Source: Pseudomonadota bacterium
GTDB taxonomy: Bacteria; Pseudomonadota; Gammaproteobacteria; Burkholderiales; Rhodocyclaceae
Direction: 5' to 3'
Assembly (NCBI GenBank): GCA_018240785.1
Contig: JAFEFC010000008.1
Coordinates: forward strand, 1-64,000
DNA length: 64,000 nucleotides
The first letter of the stretch is position 1, and each line of letters begins with the position of its first letter. A program made the position numbers and the translations under genes. Below the pieces are notes generated by a model. It did not search any database, was not told the DNA's origin, and was given only the letters and a program-made list of their open reading frames with translations. Positions 57,507-64,000 of this stretch are shown here, piece by piece.

Positions 57507-57776
57507 TCAGTGCATGGGGGGGACAGCCGTTCGCCTGTCCAGGCCGGTATCTTCGGCGAGTTCGGCAAGCTCCTCCCGCAGGTCGAGCAGGATGTTGCTG
57601 GCCACGCGGTGCTGGGCGTGCCACAGCGGTGATTCCGCCAGCGCCTCGGAGGCCGCCTCGAGCGCGGCCTTCAGGCGCACGTTCTCCGCACGCAGTCGCA
57701 GGGTTTCATCGTCCTGGGTGTCCGTCAGCCAGTTGCCGTGTGCGATGTCACGCAGCAGTTTCGCAAATTCCATCAT
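57507..57776 (-). CDS. Hypothetical coiled-coil protein
   Basis: 89 residues. It begins MMEFAKLLRDIAHGNWLTD and continues as a heptad-like helix (LRLRAENVRLKAALEAASEA), then LREELAELAEDTG. No signal peptide or membrane helix. GAGGA lies nine bases before the first ATG. A palindrome-covered promoter lies about 75 bases upstream, suggesting regulation. No family is recognised. Confidence 0.6.
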   Translation of the reverse strand: MMEFAKLLRDIAHGNWLTDTQDDETLRLRAENVRLKAALEAASEALAESPLWHAQHRVASNILLDLREELAELAEDTGLDRRTAVPPMH

Positions 57777-57847
57777 CGGTCGTGTCCTCGGGTGTCGTGC
57801 CGCAGGCGAGTGCGGCAGTACTTGCTGATATTGCGACGCAGCATAGC

Positions 57848-57873
57848 ATTATAGTTGATAAAAGCAACTAAAA
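57848..57873 (-). promoter_or_regulatory. Palindromic operator over a TATAAT box
   Basis: TAGTTG-N7-CAACTA (57852-57870), extended by A/T on both sides, lies directly against a perfect minus-strand TATAAT (57848-57853). The -35 is poor, which fits a regulated promoter for the coiled-coil gene downstream. The regulator is unknown; MarR-type sites have this general form. Confidence 0.5.
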
Positions 57874-58140
57874 ATCTTGTCAGATCATTTCCGGCCGGAA
57901 AGGCAATCTTGCATGATGAACGGGAATCACGGCATGCGTCGTTTCGCCCGCGTGGTGGGAAAACACTGCAGATGCGGCGCGTTGTGGGCTGCCCGGGGGC
58001 ATCGGGAAACGGCATTGCCGAGGGTGAGGCGAGGATGCCGCCAGGATCAAGAGCGTCCGCGCTCAACAAACGGACTAATGGGGCGATAGAAAGATTCATC
58101 GGTCGATGTGTTGCGATGCACCATCGTTTGCCTTAACCTG

Positions 58141-58212
58141 CAGTTGTCTCCTCCACCCTCCTCCAATTGGTGTGGATTCAGCCCGAGCCCGAAAGCGCTC
58201 GGGCTTTTTTTT
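58141..58212 (+). ncRNA. Candidate small RNA 3' part with two CTCCTCC motifs
   Basis: Two CTCCTCC motifs (58148-58154 and 58158-58164), complementary to Shine-Dalgarno sequences, lie just before a strong terminator. No coding frame ends at this terminator. The layout recalls small RNAs that expose anti-SD motifs. The 5' end is not determined. It could instead be a leader or attenuator of the Lrp-type gene 150 bases downstream. Confidence 0.45.
58180..58212 (+). terminator. Rho-independent terminator upstream of the Lrp-type gene
   Basis: AGCCCGAGC and GCTCGGGCT form a 9-bp stem with an 8-base loop, followed by eight T on the plus strand. It has no gene directly before it. Confidence 0.88.
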
Positions 58213-58360
58213 GCTGGTTGCGGAAAAGGTGCGACGCATGCGGGGGCGCAATGCTGCCGATCGGGCCCTGCCCGGTCGTGGATGCCGCGCACCTGGCTTG
58301 AGCGGGACGGCCGGTTCGGCCACTATTCGGCGGTCGGCAACCGTATGGGGGGCGTTCGCG

Positions 58361-58825
58361 ATGAAGATCGATGCCATCGATTTGCGCATTCTCGCCGCCC
58401 TGCAAGCCGACGGCCGCCTCAGCAACCAGGATCTCGCCGACAAGGTGTCGCTGTCGCCCTCGGCCTGCCTGCGCCGGGTGCGGACGCTGGAAGAGTTCAA
58501 GCTGATCCGCGGCTACCACGCCGAGCTCGATGCGGTGAAACTGGGCTTCGAGCTGGAGGCGGTGGTTCATGTCACGCTGGACCGGGCGGAAGCCGACTGG
58601 CACGGCAAGTTCCAGCAGCGCATACAGCAGTTCGACGAGGTGACGGCCGCCTATGTGGTGAGCGGAGCGTGCAACTACGTGCTACATGTGCGCACGAGGT
58701 CGCTCGCCGACTTCTCGCGCTTCATCGTGGAAAGGCTCAACAAGGTGGTCGGCGTGCGCGATCTCTGCTCCTACATCGTCATGCAAAAGATCAAGGACAC
58801 GATGGGCAGCCTGCCGCTCGATTAG
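58361..58825 (+). CDS. Lrp/AsnC-family transcriptional regulator
   Basis: 154 residues. The helix-turn-helix spans about residues 6-48 ([34 protein letters not shown]), followed by the RAM ligand domain with [21 protein letters not shown] precedes the ATG. It converges on the kynurenine hydrolase gene, and Lrp-type KynR regulators control kynurenine genes in related bacteria, so a link to tryptophan breakdown is plausible. Its coding strand is overlapped by the aberrant 3' extension of kynU. Confidence 0.88.
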   Translation: MKIDAIDLRILAALQADGRLSNQDLADKVSLSPSACLRRVRTLEEFKLIRGYHAELDAVKLGFELEAVVHVTLDRAEADWHGKFQQRIQQFDEVTAAYVVSGACNYVLHVRTRSLADFSRFIVERLNKVVGVRDLCSYIVMQKIKDTMGSLPLD

Positions 58826-60121
58826 GTAGCGCGCAGCGAGCAGGACGCGAAAAGGGGCGCTGAAGCGCCCCGACAAAGGTGCCTGCCGGCCGATCTCAGA
58901 AGAAGTGACGGACCCCCAGGTTGAAGCCGCGCTGGTAGCCGTCGCCACCGCGTCCCAGATGTCGGCGTAGCCCAGGTACAGCGGCGTGATGCCGAAGCGC
59001 AGCACCTCGGGTTCGCGGTAGTCGCCGATTACCCCGCGCGCGATCAGCGCCTGCATCACCGCAAAGCCGTTGGGGAGGCGGAAGCTGGCGTGGCTGCCGC
59101 GCCGGGCGGCGTCGCGCGGGGTGATCAGGGACAGCGGATGGTGGCCGCAGCGTTCCTCGACCAGCTCGATGAAGAGCTCGGTCAGCGCCACCGACTTGGC
59201 GCGCACAGCGGCCATGTCGGCCTTCAGCGCCACGTCCAACCCGCACTCCACCAGCGACATCGACAGGATGGGCTGCGTGCCGCACAGGAAGCGGCGGATG
59301 CCATGTGCCGGCTCGTATGCGGTGGCCATGTCGAACGGGCGGTTGTGGCCCCACCATCCCGACAGCGGCTGCCAGAAGCGGTCCTGGTGACGCTCGGCCA
59401 CCCAGATGAAGGCCGGCGAGCCGGGGCCGCCGTTGAGGTACTTGTAGGTGCAGCCGACGGCGAAGTCGGCTTCGGCGGCGCGCAGGTTCACCGGTACGGC
59501 CCCGGCCGAGTGGGCGAGGTCCCAGATCGTCAGCACGCCGTGGCGGTGCGCCTGGGCGGTGACGGCGGCCATGTCGTACATGGCGCCGGTGCGGTAGTTG
59601 ACGTGGGACAGCAGCAGCACGGCCACGTCGTCGCGCAGCGCCCGCTCCAGCGGCAGCTCGTCGTCGATCAGGCGCAGTTCGTAGCCCTGCTGCAGCAGGT
59701 CGATCATGCCTTCGATCATGTACAGGTCGGTGGGGAAGTTGTCGCGCTCGGACACGATCACGCGGCGCTCGGGAAGGTCCGCCTGCTGGATGCGCAGCGC
59801 GGCGGCGAGCGCCTTGAAGATGTTGAGCGAGGTGGTGTCGGTGACCACGACCTCATCGTCGCCGGCGCCGATCAGCCTTCCCAGCTTGTTGCCGAGGCGG
59901 CGCGGCAGGTCGAACCAGTGGGCGGTGTTCCAGCTCCGGATCAGCCCCACGGCCCATTCCTGGTTCAGCACCTCGCCGGCACGGGCGACGGCCGCCTTCG
60001 GCTGCACGCCGAGCGAGTTGCCGTCGAGGTAGATCACCCCTTCTGGCAGGAAGAATTCCTGCTTCAACGGGGCGAGGGGGTCGAGCCGATCTGCTTCCAG
60101 GCAGGCTTCACGCGTCTTCAT
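58682..60121 (-). CDS. kynU: Kynureninase with replaced C-terminus
   Basis: 479 codons, longer than the usual ~416. Residues 1-390 are good kynureninase ([13 protein letters not shown] start, [27 protein letters not shown]-lysine region [15 protein letters not shown]). It splits kynurenine to anthranilate and alanine. After YADIWDAVA the family sequence stops; the normal last ~25 residues are gone and about 85 unrelated residues follow, read through the antisense of the Lrp gene. The break is at a GGTGGCGAC shared with the tail of a porin gene. Whether the enzyme still folds is unknown; it may be a pseudogene. GGAG precedes the ATG. Confidence 0.85.
   Translation of the reverse strand: MKTREACLEADRLDPLAPLKQEFFLPEGVIYLDGNSLGVQPKAAVARAGEVLNQEWAVGLIRSWNTAHWFDLPRRLGNKLGRLIGAGDDEVVVTDTTSLNIFKALAAALRIQQADLPERRVIVSERDNFPTDLYMIEGMIDLLQQGYELRLIDDELPLERALRDDVAVLLLSHVNYRTGAMYDMAAVTAQAHRHGVLTIWDLAHSAGAVPVNLRAAEADFAVGCTYKYLNGGPGSPAFIWVAERHQDRFWQPLSGWWGHNRPFDMATAYEPAHGIRRFLCGTQPILSMSLVECGLDVALKADMAAVRAKSVALTELFIELVEERCGHHPLSLITPRDAARRGSHASFRLPNGFAVMQALIARGVIGDYREPEVLRFGITPLYLGYADIWDAVATATSAASTWGSVTSSEIGRQAPLSGRFSAPFRVLLAARYLIERQAAHRVLDLLHDDVGAEIAHADHLVEPFHDEAREVGERPRAHM
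58851..58871 (-). terminator. Terminator probably inherited from the lost porin gene
   Basis: GGGGCGC-TTCA-GCGCCCC on the minus strand followed by TTTT, 25 bases after the porin-remnant stop. It may also stop Lrp transcription from the other side. Confidence 0.75.
58896..58949 (-). pseudogene. 3' remnant of an outer-membrane porin gene
   Basis: Read in another frame than kynU, 17 codons give [17 protein letters not shown] and a stop. The GVRH-aromatic end and final Phe are the C-terminal beta-strand signature of beta-barrel porins. The rest of the gene is missing. It joins kynU at GGTGGCGAC. Confidence 0.65.
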
Positions 60122-60516
60122 TTCTGTCGTTCTCCATTGGCTGTCCGTCTTCGAATTGCGCAGGGTCCCGGCGCGCCTCACGCCGTTGTGGAGGCGCCGC
60201 CAAGTCCCTGAAAGCGGAAGAAATGTTAGCCACGACGCGAAAAGGAGAAGTTGCAATGTCGCGTGATCGAAAACACCGATTTGGAAGTTTTCGATGCTTT
60301 CGGGAGTGTTTTCCGCAGAAGATGCGGTTTTCTGCGTGAAGACCGCAGAGAGGGGGTGCGCAGGGTCCGGGCGACCTTGCAATGGGCGCCGGCACGACGG
60401 GTCCGGGAGGGGCCGCGCGGGCGCGCGCCGCCGGGCCGCCGCATACCGCGGCCGCCCCTCAGGCGTGGAGGTCGAGTGGGAGGGGAATCAGGCGGCTGCG
60501 CGTCGCGCGATGCCGA
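60122..60516. other. kynU upstream region and gap to osmC
   Basis: Contains the likely kynU promoter region. An inverted repeat CGCAGAA-N9-TTCTGCG (60314-60336) and several TTTTC/GAAAA runs are seen, possibly regulator sites. No gene is supported. Confidence 0.45.
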
Positions 60517-60927
60517 TCAGGGTTGCAGCCGGGTGTCGACGCGGATCTCGCCGGTCAGCAGCTTGTGCATCGGGCAGACGTTGGCGATCCGCAGCAATTG
60601 CGCGCGCTGTTCGTCGTCGAGTTCGCCGTCGAGCCGGATCACGCGCACGATGTCGTTGCCTGCCTCCGGTGCGCCTGCCGGATTGAGCTGGAGTTCGACC
60701 TCCACGCCCGTCAGCGGCCACTGCCGCCGCGTCGCGACCATCTTCAGCGTGATCGCGGTGCAGGCGCCGAGACTGGCGAGGATCAGCCGCTCCGGCGTCG
60801 GCGCGGTGTTGCCGCCGCCGACGTCGACGGGCTCGTCGGCCGTCCACACATGGCCGAGATCGTCGGTGAAGGAAACGATGTAGGGGGTGGTCTCCAGCGT
60901 GGCCTTGACGGTGGGAATGGCGGACAT
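60517..60927 (-). CDS. OsmC/Ohr-family peroxide-detoxifying protein
   Basis: 136 residues. The two redox cysteines of the family are present in SLGACTAITLKM and IANVCPMHKLL, spaced about 60 residues apart. These proteins reduce organic hydroperoxides in the cytoplasm. GGAACCGCCCC precedes the ATG. Sequence details place it nearer the YhfA/OsmC-like group than Ohr, but the subgroup is not certain. Confidence 0.85.
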   Translation of the reverse strand: MSAIPTVKATLETTPYIVSFTDDLGHVWTADEPVDVGGGNTAPTPERLILASLGACTAITLKMVATRRQWPLTGVEVELQLNPAGAPEAGNDIVRVIRLDGELDDEQRAQLLRIANVCPMHKLLTGEIRVDTRLQP

Positions 60928-61028
60928 TGGGGCGGTTCCTCGGTGGGCGTGGGGGGTGATGGATGGCGACGGTGGGTAGGGTCGGGCGCGCACACGGTCG
61001 AAACTGGCGGCACGGCGAGCGCCGAGCC

Positions 61029-61589
61029 TCATTGCCCGGCCGGCGTACCCTCCCAGCAGCGGATGATGCGCTGGAAGAAGAGGCTGTTCGGCACGCGCAG
61101 CACGGTGTCGGGTTGGCCGGGCGTGGTCTCCGCCAGCGTCGTGTAGATCAGGTCGATATCGATCACGCGGCCCTTGAGCCCCGGCTTGTCGCCATTTTCC
61201 AGCAGCTCGACGTGGTCGTAGAGGCGGAACGGGCGGACGGTGAAGATCAGCAGCGCACAGAACAGGTTGGACAACACGCTCCAGGCGGCGAAGAAAGCCA
61301 CCGCGGCAACTGCGGCGAAGCCGGTGATGGCGGTCCACAGCACCGTGGCCGATACGCCGAGGCGGTCCAGGATCAGCAGCATTGCGCCGCCGTAGATGAG
61401 GAAGCTGCTTCCCCTGCGCACGCCGATGACCATTTCCGGCGGCAGGCCGTAGCGCTCGGCGAGGCGCTGGATCAGGCGGGTCAACACCATCCGCAGCGCC
61501 CACGCGCAGGCGATGATCAGCATGATCTGCAGGCCGAGCGTGACAGCGTCGACTTGGGAAAGGGCCCATTCGGGCAGGATCTGTCTCAT
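61029..61589 (-). CDS. Short MscS-family mechanosensitive channel protein
   Basis: 186 residues. Two or three helices include the pore-like segment (AAVAAVAFFAAWSVLSNLFC) followed by the MscS beta domain (FTVRPFRLYDHVELLENGD, GRVIDIDLIYTTL, RVPNSLFF). It lacks the larger C-terminal cage of full MscS. GGAG lies just before the ATG at 61589; a start ten codons upstream is less likely. It stands between OsmC and the PepSY-reductase gene. Confidence 0.85.
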   Translation of the reverse strand: MRQILPEWALSQVDAVTLGLQIMLIIACAWALRMVLTRLIQRLAERYGLPPEMVIGVRRGSSFLIYGGAMLLILDRLGVSATVLWTAITGFAAVAAVAFFAAWSVLSNLFCALLIFTVRPFRLYDHVELLENGDKPGLKGRVIDIDLIYTTLAETTPGQPDTVLRVPNSLFFQRIIRCWEGTPAGQ

Positions 61590-61680
61590 GAGTCTCCGGG
61601 TCGTGCGAACCTGCGGCACGGCTCCTTGCCGCGACAGTCCGCAATTCTAGCCGCCTGTCCGCCGCGCCGCGCCGGTACGC

Positions 61681-63888
61681 TCAGAACACGTCTTCCGCAT
61701 AGCGCCCGCCGGCCTTTAGCTGCTGAACGTTCAGGCTGACGGTGCGCAGGATGTCGTTGAGCGTCTCGACCACGCCCTGTGCCATGGCGCGGCTGCCACA
61801 GACTCTCACGATGGCGCCCCGGGCGATCAGTTCCCGCACCCGGGTGGCGTCGCGGCGCAGGGCATCCTGCACATACCCTCCACCATCGGGGGTGCGCGAG
61901 AAGGCCGTGCGCAGGCTGGCCAGCCGCCGGTCGCCCAGCCAGGCCTGGATTTCCTTGCCGAAATAGAAATCCCGCGCCGGATCGCGTGCCCCGAAGTACA
62001 GATGCATCGGCTGGTGCCTGCGGTTGCCGCGGATGAAGCCCGCCAGCGGTGCAACGCCGGTGCCTGCGCCGATCAGCACCACCGGCTGCCGCGAGCCGTC
62101 CAGGCCAAAGCCGGGATTGGGCCGGATGAAGGCCCGGATCGCGTCGCCGGCTTGCAGCGCGTGCAGGTAGGTGGAACACAGGCCGTCGGGCATGCGGCGT
62201 ACGCAGATTTCCAGGAATCCATCGCGATAGCCGGAGGCCAGCGAGTAATAGCGCGGCACGCTGGAACCCGGTGCCAGAACGCCGACCAGATCGCCCGCTT
62301 CGAAGTGCGGCAGACCGCGTCCGCGCAGACGATCCAGCCAGTGCTGCGGCGGCCAGGTGAAACGCAGGATCGTCGCCGGCTGGCCGAGCTCGCCGGCGAA
62401 ATCCTGGCGTGAAATCAGCGTCAGCGGGGTGGTCGGCGGCACCTGCGGCACGTAGTCCAGGGGCAGGGATTCGCCCAGTGCCTGCCCCAGCGCTTCGCTC
62501 CAGCGCATGAACTGCTGGGCCGACTGCTGATGGATGCGCTCGAGCGGAAGCAGTTGCGGCCAGCCGCGCGTGCGCAAGGCCTGGTCGAGCGCCTCGGCAA
62601 AGGCACAGAAGGCGGGAAACTGGCGGTCGCCGAAGCCGAGCACGGTGACCGGCGCGGAGCCTGCCGGCTGGCGGGCGATGCGCTCCAGGGCCCGCGCCGC
62701 ATGGGCAGGCGCCTGGCCGTCGCCGTACGTCGCCGCGAGCACGAGAACCTGCCGGGTTGCGGCCGCCGTCTGGAAGCGCTCGACGCCGCTCGTGTGCGCG
62801 CGGTGCCCGTTGCGCACCAGCGCGCGATGCAGGGCTTGCGCGAAACCCCAGGTGGAGCCGTTTTCACTGGCGACGAAGATCAGGATGTCGGCCTGGGACA
62901 GCGCGCTGTTGTCCGTCATCCTGGGGGTCTGTCGGCGCGCCTGTCGCCACAGCATCAGGCCCGATACCCAGAACAGGGGGATGCTGGCACCCAGGGTCGC
63001 CAGCACCAGCGCCCAGACCACCGTGCCCTCGCCGGTGTGCAGCAGCATCACCCAGTCGTGGAGGCGCTTCGCGGTCAGGGTGTCCTCCCAGGCCAGCGTC
63101 TGGCCGGTGTGCCGGTCGATCCAGCCTGCGCCGTGCTCCGTGACGACTTTCCAGCTGTCTTCCGGATCGCCACGGTAGGGGAAGCTCAGCTTGCGCAGCT
63201 CCGCGACCGGGAGCTTCTGCAGCAGGGGCAGCTCGTGCCCCGGCAGGTCGGCGTGGACGTTTACGTTCGACATCACGTCCGGATCGCCGTCGCGTTCGAC
63301 CGTGACCAGGCCGAAGGTGGCGGCGCTCATGTACAGCGCGGTGATCGAGCTCAGCAGCAGCACCGCGACCAGGAGTCGCCCGCTGGTCACATGGATGCGC
63401 TGCAGCAGCGAGCCGCGCACCCGCCCGGCCAGTCGTCGCCAGCCGCCCATGCGGCGCGCCAGCAGCACCAGCCCGGACAGCGACATCAGCAACATGGCGA
63501 GTGCGATGCCGGCCGCCGCGATGCGGCCGGCATCGTCTAGCAGGAAGGAACGGTGCAGGTTCCTGATCCAGCGCAGCGGCGCCGAGGGCTGGTATTCCCC
63601 CAGCACGCGGCCATCGGCCGCATCGACGTACGAGGCGCTGGCGCGATTGCCATCGAAGGCGTAGACGACGATGTCGCCGGTCGGCAGGCGGCGGATTTCC
63701 TCCGCTCCCGGGATGGTGGCCGAGACGCGCTGGACCAGGGTCGAGACCGGCAGCCCGGCCGGTACCGGTGCCGATTTCAGGGTATCGACCATCGGGTCGA
63801 GCGCCAGGATCACGCCGGTGACGCCCAGCACCAGCGCCACGGCCCCCGCCACCAGGCCCAACCAGCGATGGAGCACTCTCCAGGTCAT
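61681..63888 (-). CDS. PepSY-TM / flavodoxin / FNR-type reductase fusion
   Basis: 735 residues. The N-terminal ~330 are a PepSY-TM membrane domain with four helices and conserved His residues (LHRWLGL, NLHRSFLL, RIHVTSGRL, HDWVMLLHTGEG). A flavodoxin domain follows (FVASENGSTWGFAQAL, ATYGDGQAP), then a CysJ-like FAD/NADPH reductase (PRYYSLASG, GAGTGVAPLAGFIRG, VCGSRAMAQGVVETL, C-terminal YAEDVF). It probably carries NADPH electrons across the inner membrane, as in siderophore-iron reduction. The neighbouring partial gene lies 15 bases upstream in the same direction. Confidence 0.9.
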   Translation of the reverse strand: MTWRVLHRWLGLVAGAVALVLGVTGVILALDPMVDTLKSAPVPAGLPVSTLVQRVSATIPGAEEIRRLPTGDIVVYAFDGNRASASYVDAADGRVLGEYQPSAPLRWIRNLHRSFLLDDAGRIAAAGIALAMLLMSLSGLVLLARRMGGWRRLAGRVRGSLLQRIHVTSGRLLVAVLLLSSITALYMSAATFGLVTVERDGDPDVMSNVNVHADLPGHELPLLQKLPVAELRKLSFPYRGDPEDSWKVVTEHGAGWIDRHTGQTLAWEDTLTAKRLHDWVMLLHTGEGTVVWALVLATLGASIPLFWVSGLMLWRQARRQTPRMTDNSALSQADILIFVASENGSTWGFAQALHRALVRNGHRAHTSGVERFQTAAATRQVLVLAATYGDGQAPAHAARALERIARQPAGSAPVTVLGFGDRQFPAFCAFAEALDQALRTRGWPQLLPLERIHQQSAQQFMRWSEALGQALGESLPLDYVPQVPPTTPLTLISRQDFAGELGQPATILRFTWPPQHWLDRLRGRGLPHFEAGDLVGVLAPGSSVPRYYSLASGYRDGFLEICVRRMPDGLCSTYLHALQAGDAIRAFIRPNPGFGLDGSRQPVVLIGAGTGVAPLAGFIRGNRRHQPMHLYFGARDPARDFYFGKEIQAWLGDRRLASLRTAFSRTPDGGGYVQDALRRDATRVRELIARGAIVRVCGSRAMAQGVVETLNDILRTVSLNVQQLKAGGRYAEDVF

Positions 63889-63903
63889 GATCGCGTCCAG
63901 CCC

Positions 63904-64000
63904 TTACTGCAGTTGGTAGGTGAAGGACTGGATGTACTGGCGACCGGCGTGAGGCTTGCCGGCATTGGTCGTCGTCAGCGGGACACGGATCTCCGACGGG
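63904..64000 (-). CDS. 3' end of a gene continuing beyond the window
   Basis: The last ~31 codons, ending HAGRQYIQSFTYQLQ and TAA, are open to the window edge. It is transcribed in the same direction as the PepSY-reductase gene, 15 bases ahead of it, and so is likely in the same operon. Too little is present to assign a family. Confidence 0.6.
   Translation of the reverse strand, partial: PSEIRVPLTTTNAGKPHAGRQYIQSFTYQLQ

Larger units (their letters stand above)
57777..58360. other. Intergenic region with a regulated promoter and a candidate small RNA
   Basis: The 584 bases between the coiled-coil gene and the Lrp-type gene contain a palindromic operator-like site on the left and, on the right, a CTCCTCC-rich segment with a rho-independent terminator. 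Open frames here lack coding character. Confidence 0.5.

Noticed and set aside
60251-60883. Open frame between kynU and osmC on the plus strand
   Set aside because: It lies mostly antisense to the OsmC gene and has no coding character, although AGGAG precedes one ATG.

Overview
This 64-kb window reads as a chromosomal segment of a GC-rich betaproteobacterium, most likely Rhodocyclales (Thauera/Azoarcus-like). That placement is inference. It rests on the gene mix: monomeric NADP-isocitrate dehydrogenase, EF-P with Arg32 beside EarP, CcoG, a TMAO-reductase cluster, a PEP-CTERM protein, PHA synthase, c-type cytochromes and many c-di-GMP/PAS proteins. No rRNA, CRISPR array or intact insertion sequence was seen. 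One tRNA, Leu(GAG), is present.

Region 1 (1-5.45 kb) is a lower-GC accessory island. It holds a large SAMD9-like STAND NTPase translationally coupled to a small TOPRIM-domain protein, then a tyrosine recombinase that is cut off before its catalytic HxxR/Tyr end. The gene pair is the best candidate here for an undescribed defence system. Region 2 (5.4-12 kb) has a small membrane protein, a PAS/EAL phosphodiesterase, an ECF sigma factor with a ferritin-like protein and a cytochrome c, a GST, a CorA-like transporter and the 5' vestige of a second copy of that transporter. Region 3 (12.2-25.4 kb) is mostly housekeeping: efp-earP, rsuA, rdgC, prfC, a PAS protein, ccoG, a diguanylate cyclase and pitA. 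Two inverted, similar DnaA-box/AT-rich modules flank rsuA-rdgC.

Region 4 (25.7-31.7 kb) carries tRNA-Leu, icd, a free-standing DUF4062 protein, cytochrome c' and a Tim44-like protein. Region 5 (31.7-44.6 kb) is two divergent operons around a TetR gene. Leftward runs HlyD - double ATPase/permease - permease - PHA synthase - ABC1-type kinase. Rightward runs TetR - MlaE(STAS) - MlaF - MlaD - auxiliary lipoprotein, with start/stop overlaps at most junctions. Region 6 (44.7-52.5 kb) has an FUSC-like membrane protein, a PEP-CTERM protein, a Met/Gly-repeat Spy-like protein, an Ada-like DNA methyltransferase, an RluA-type synthase and gpmI.

Region 7 (52.5-57.8 kb) is a torE-torC-torA-torD respiratory operon without its usual TorSTR regulators in view. 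Region 8 (57.8-64 kb) has a candidate small RNA with anti-Shine-Dalgarno motifs, an Lrp-type regulator, and kynU whose 3' end has been replaced at a short microhomology shared with the tail of a lost porin gene. It ends with OsmC, a small MscS channel, a PepSY-flavodoxin-reductase fusion and the 3' end of a further gene.
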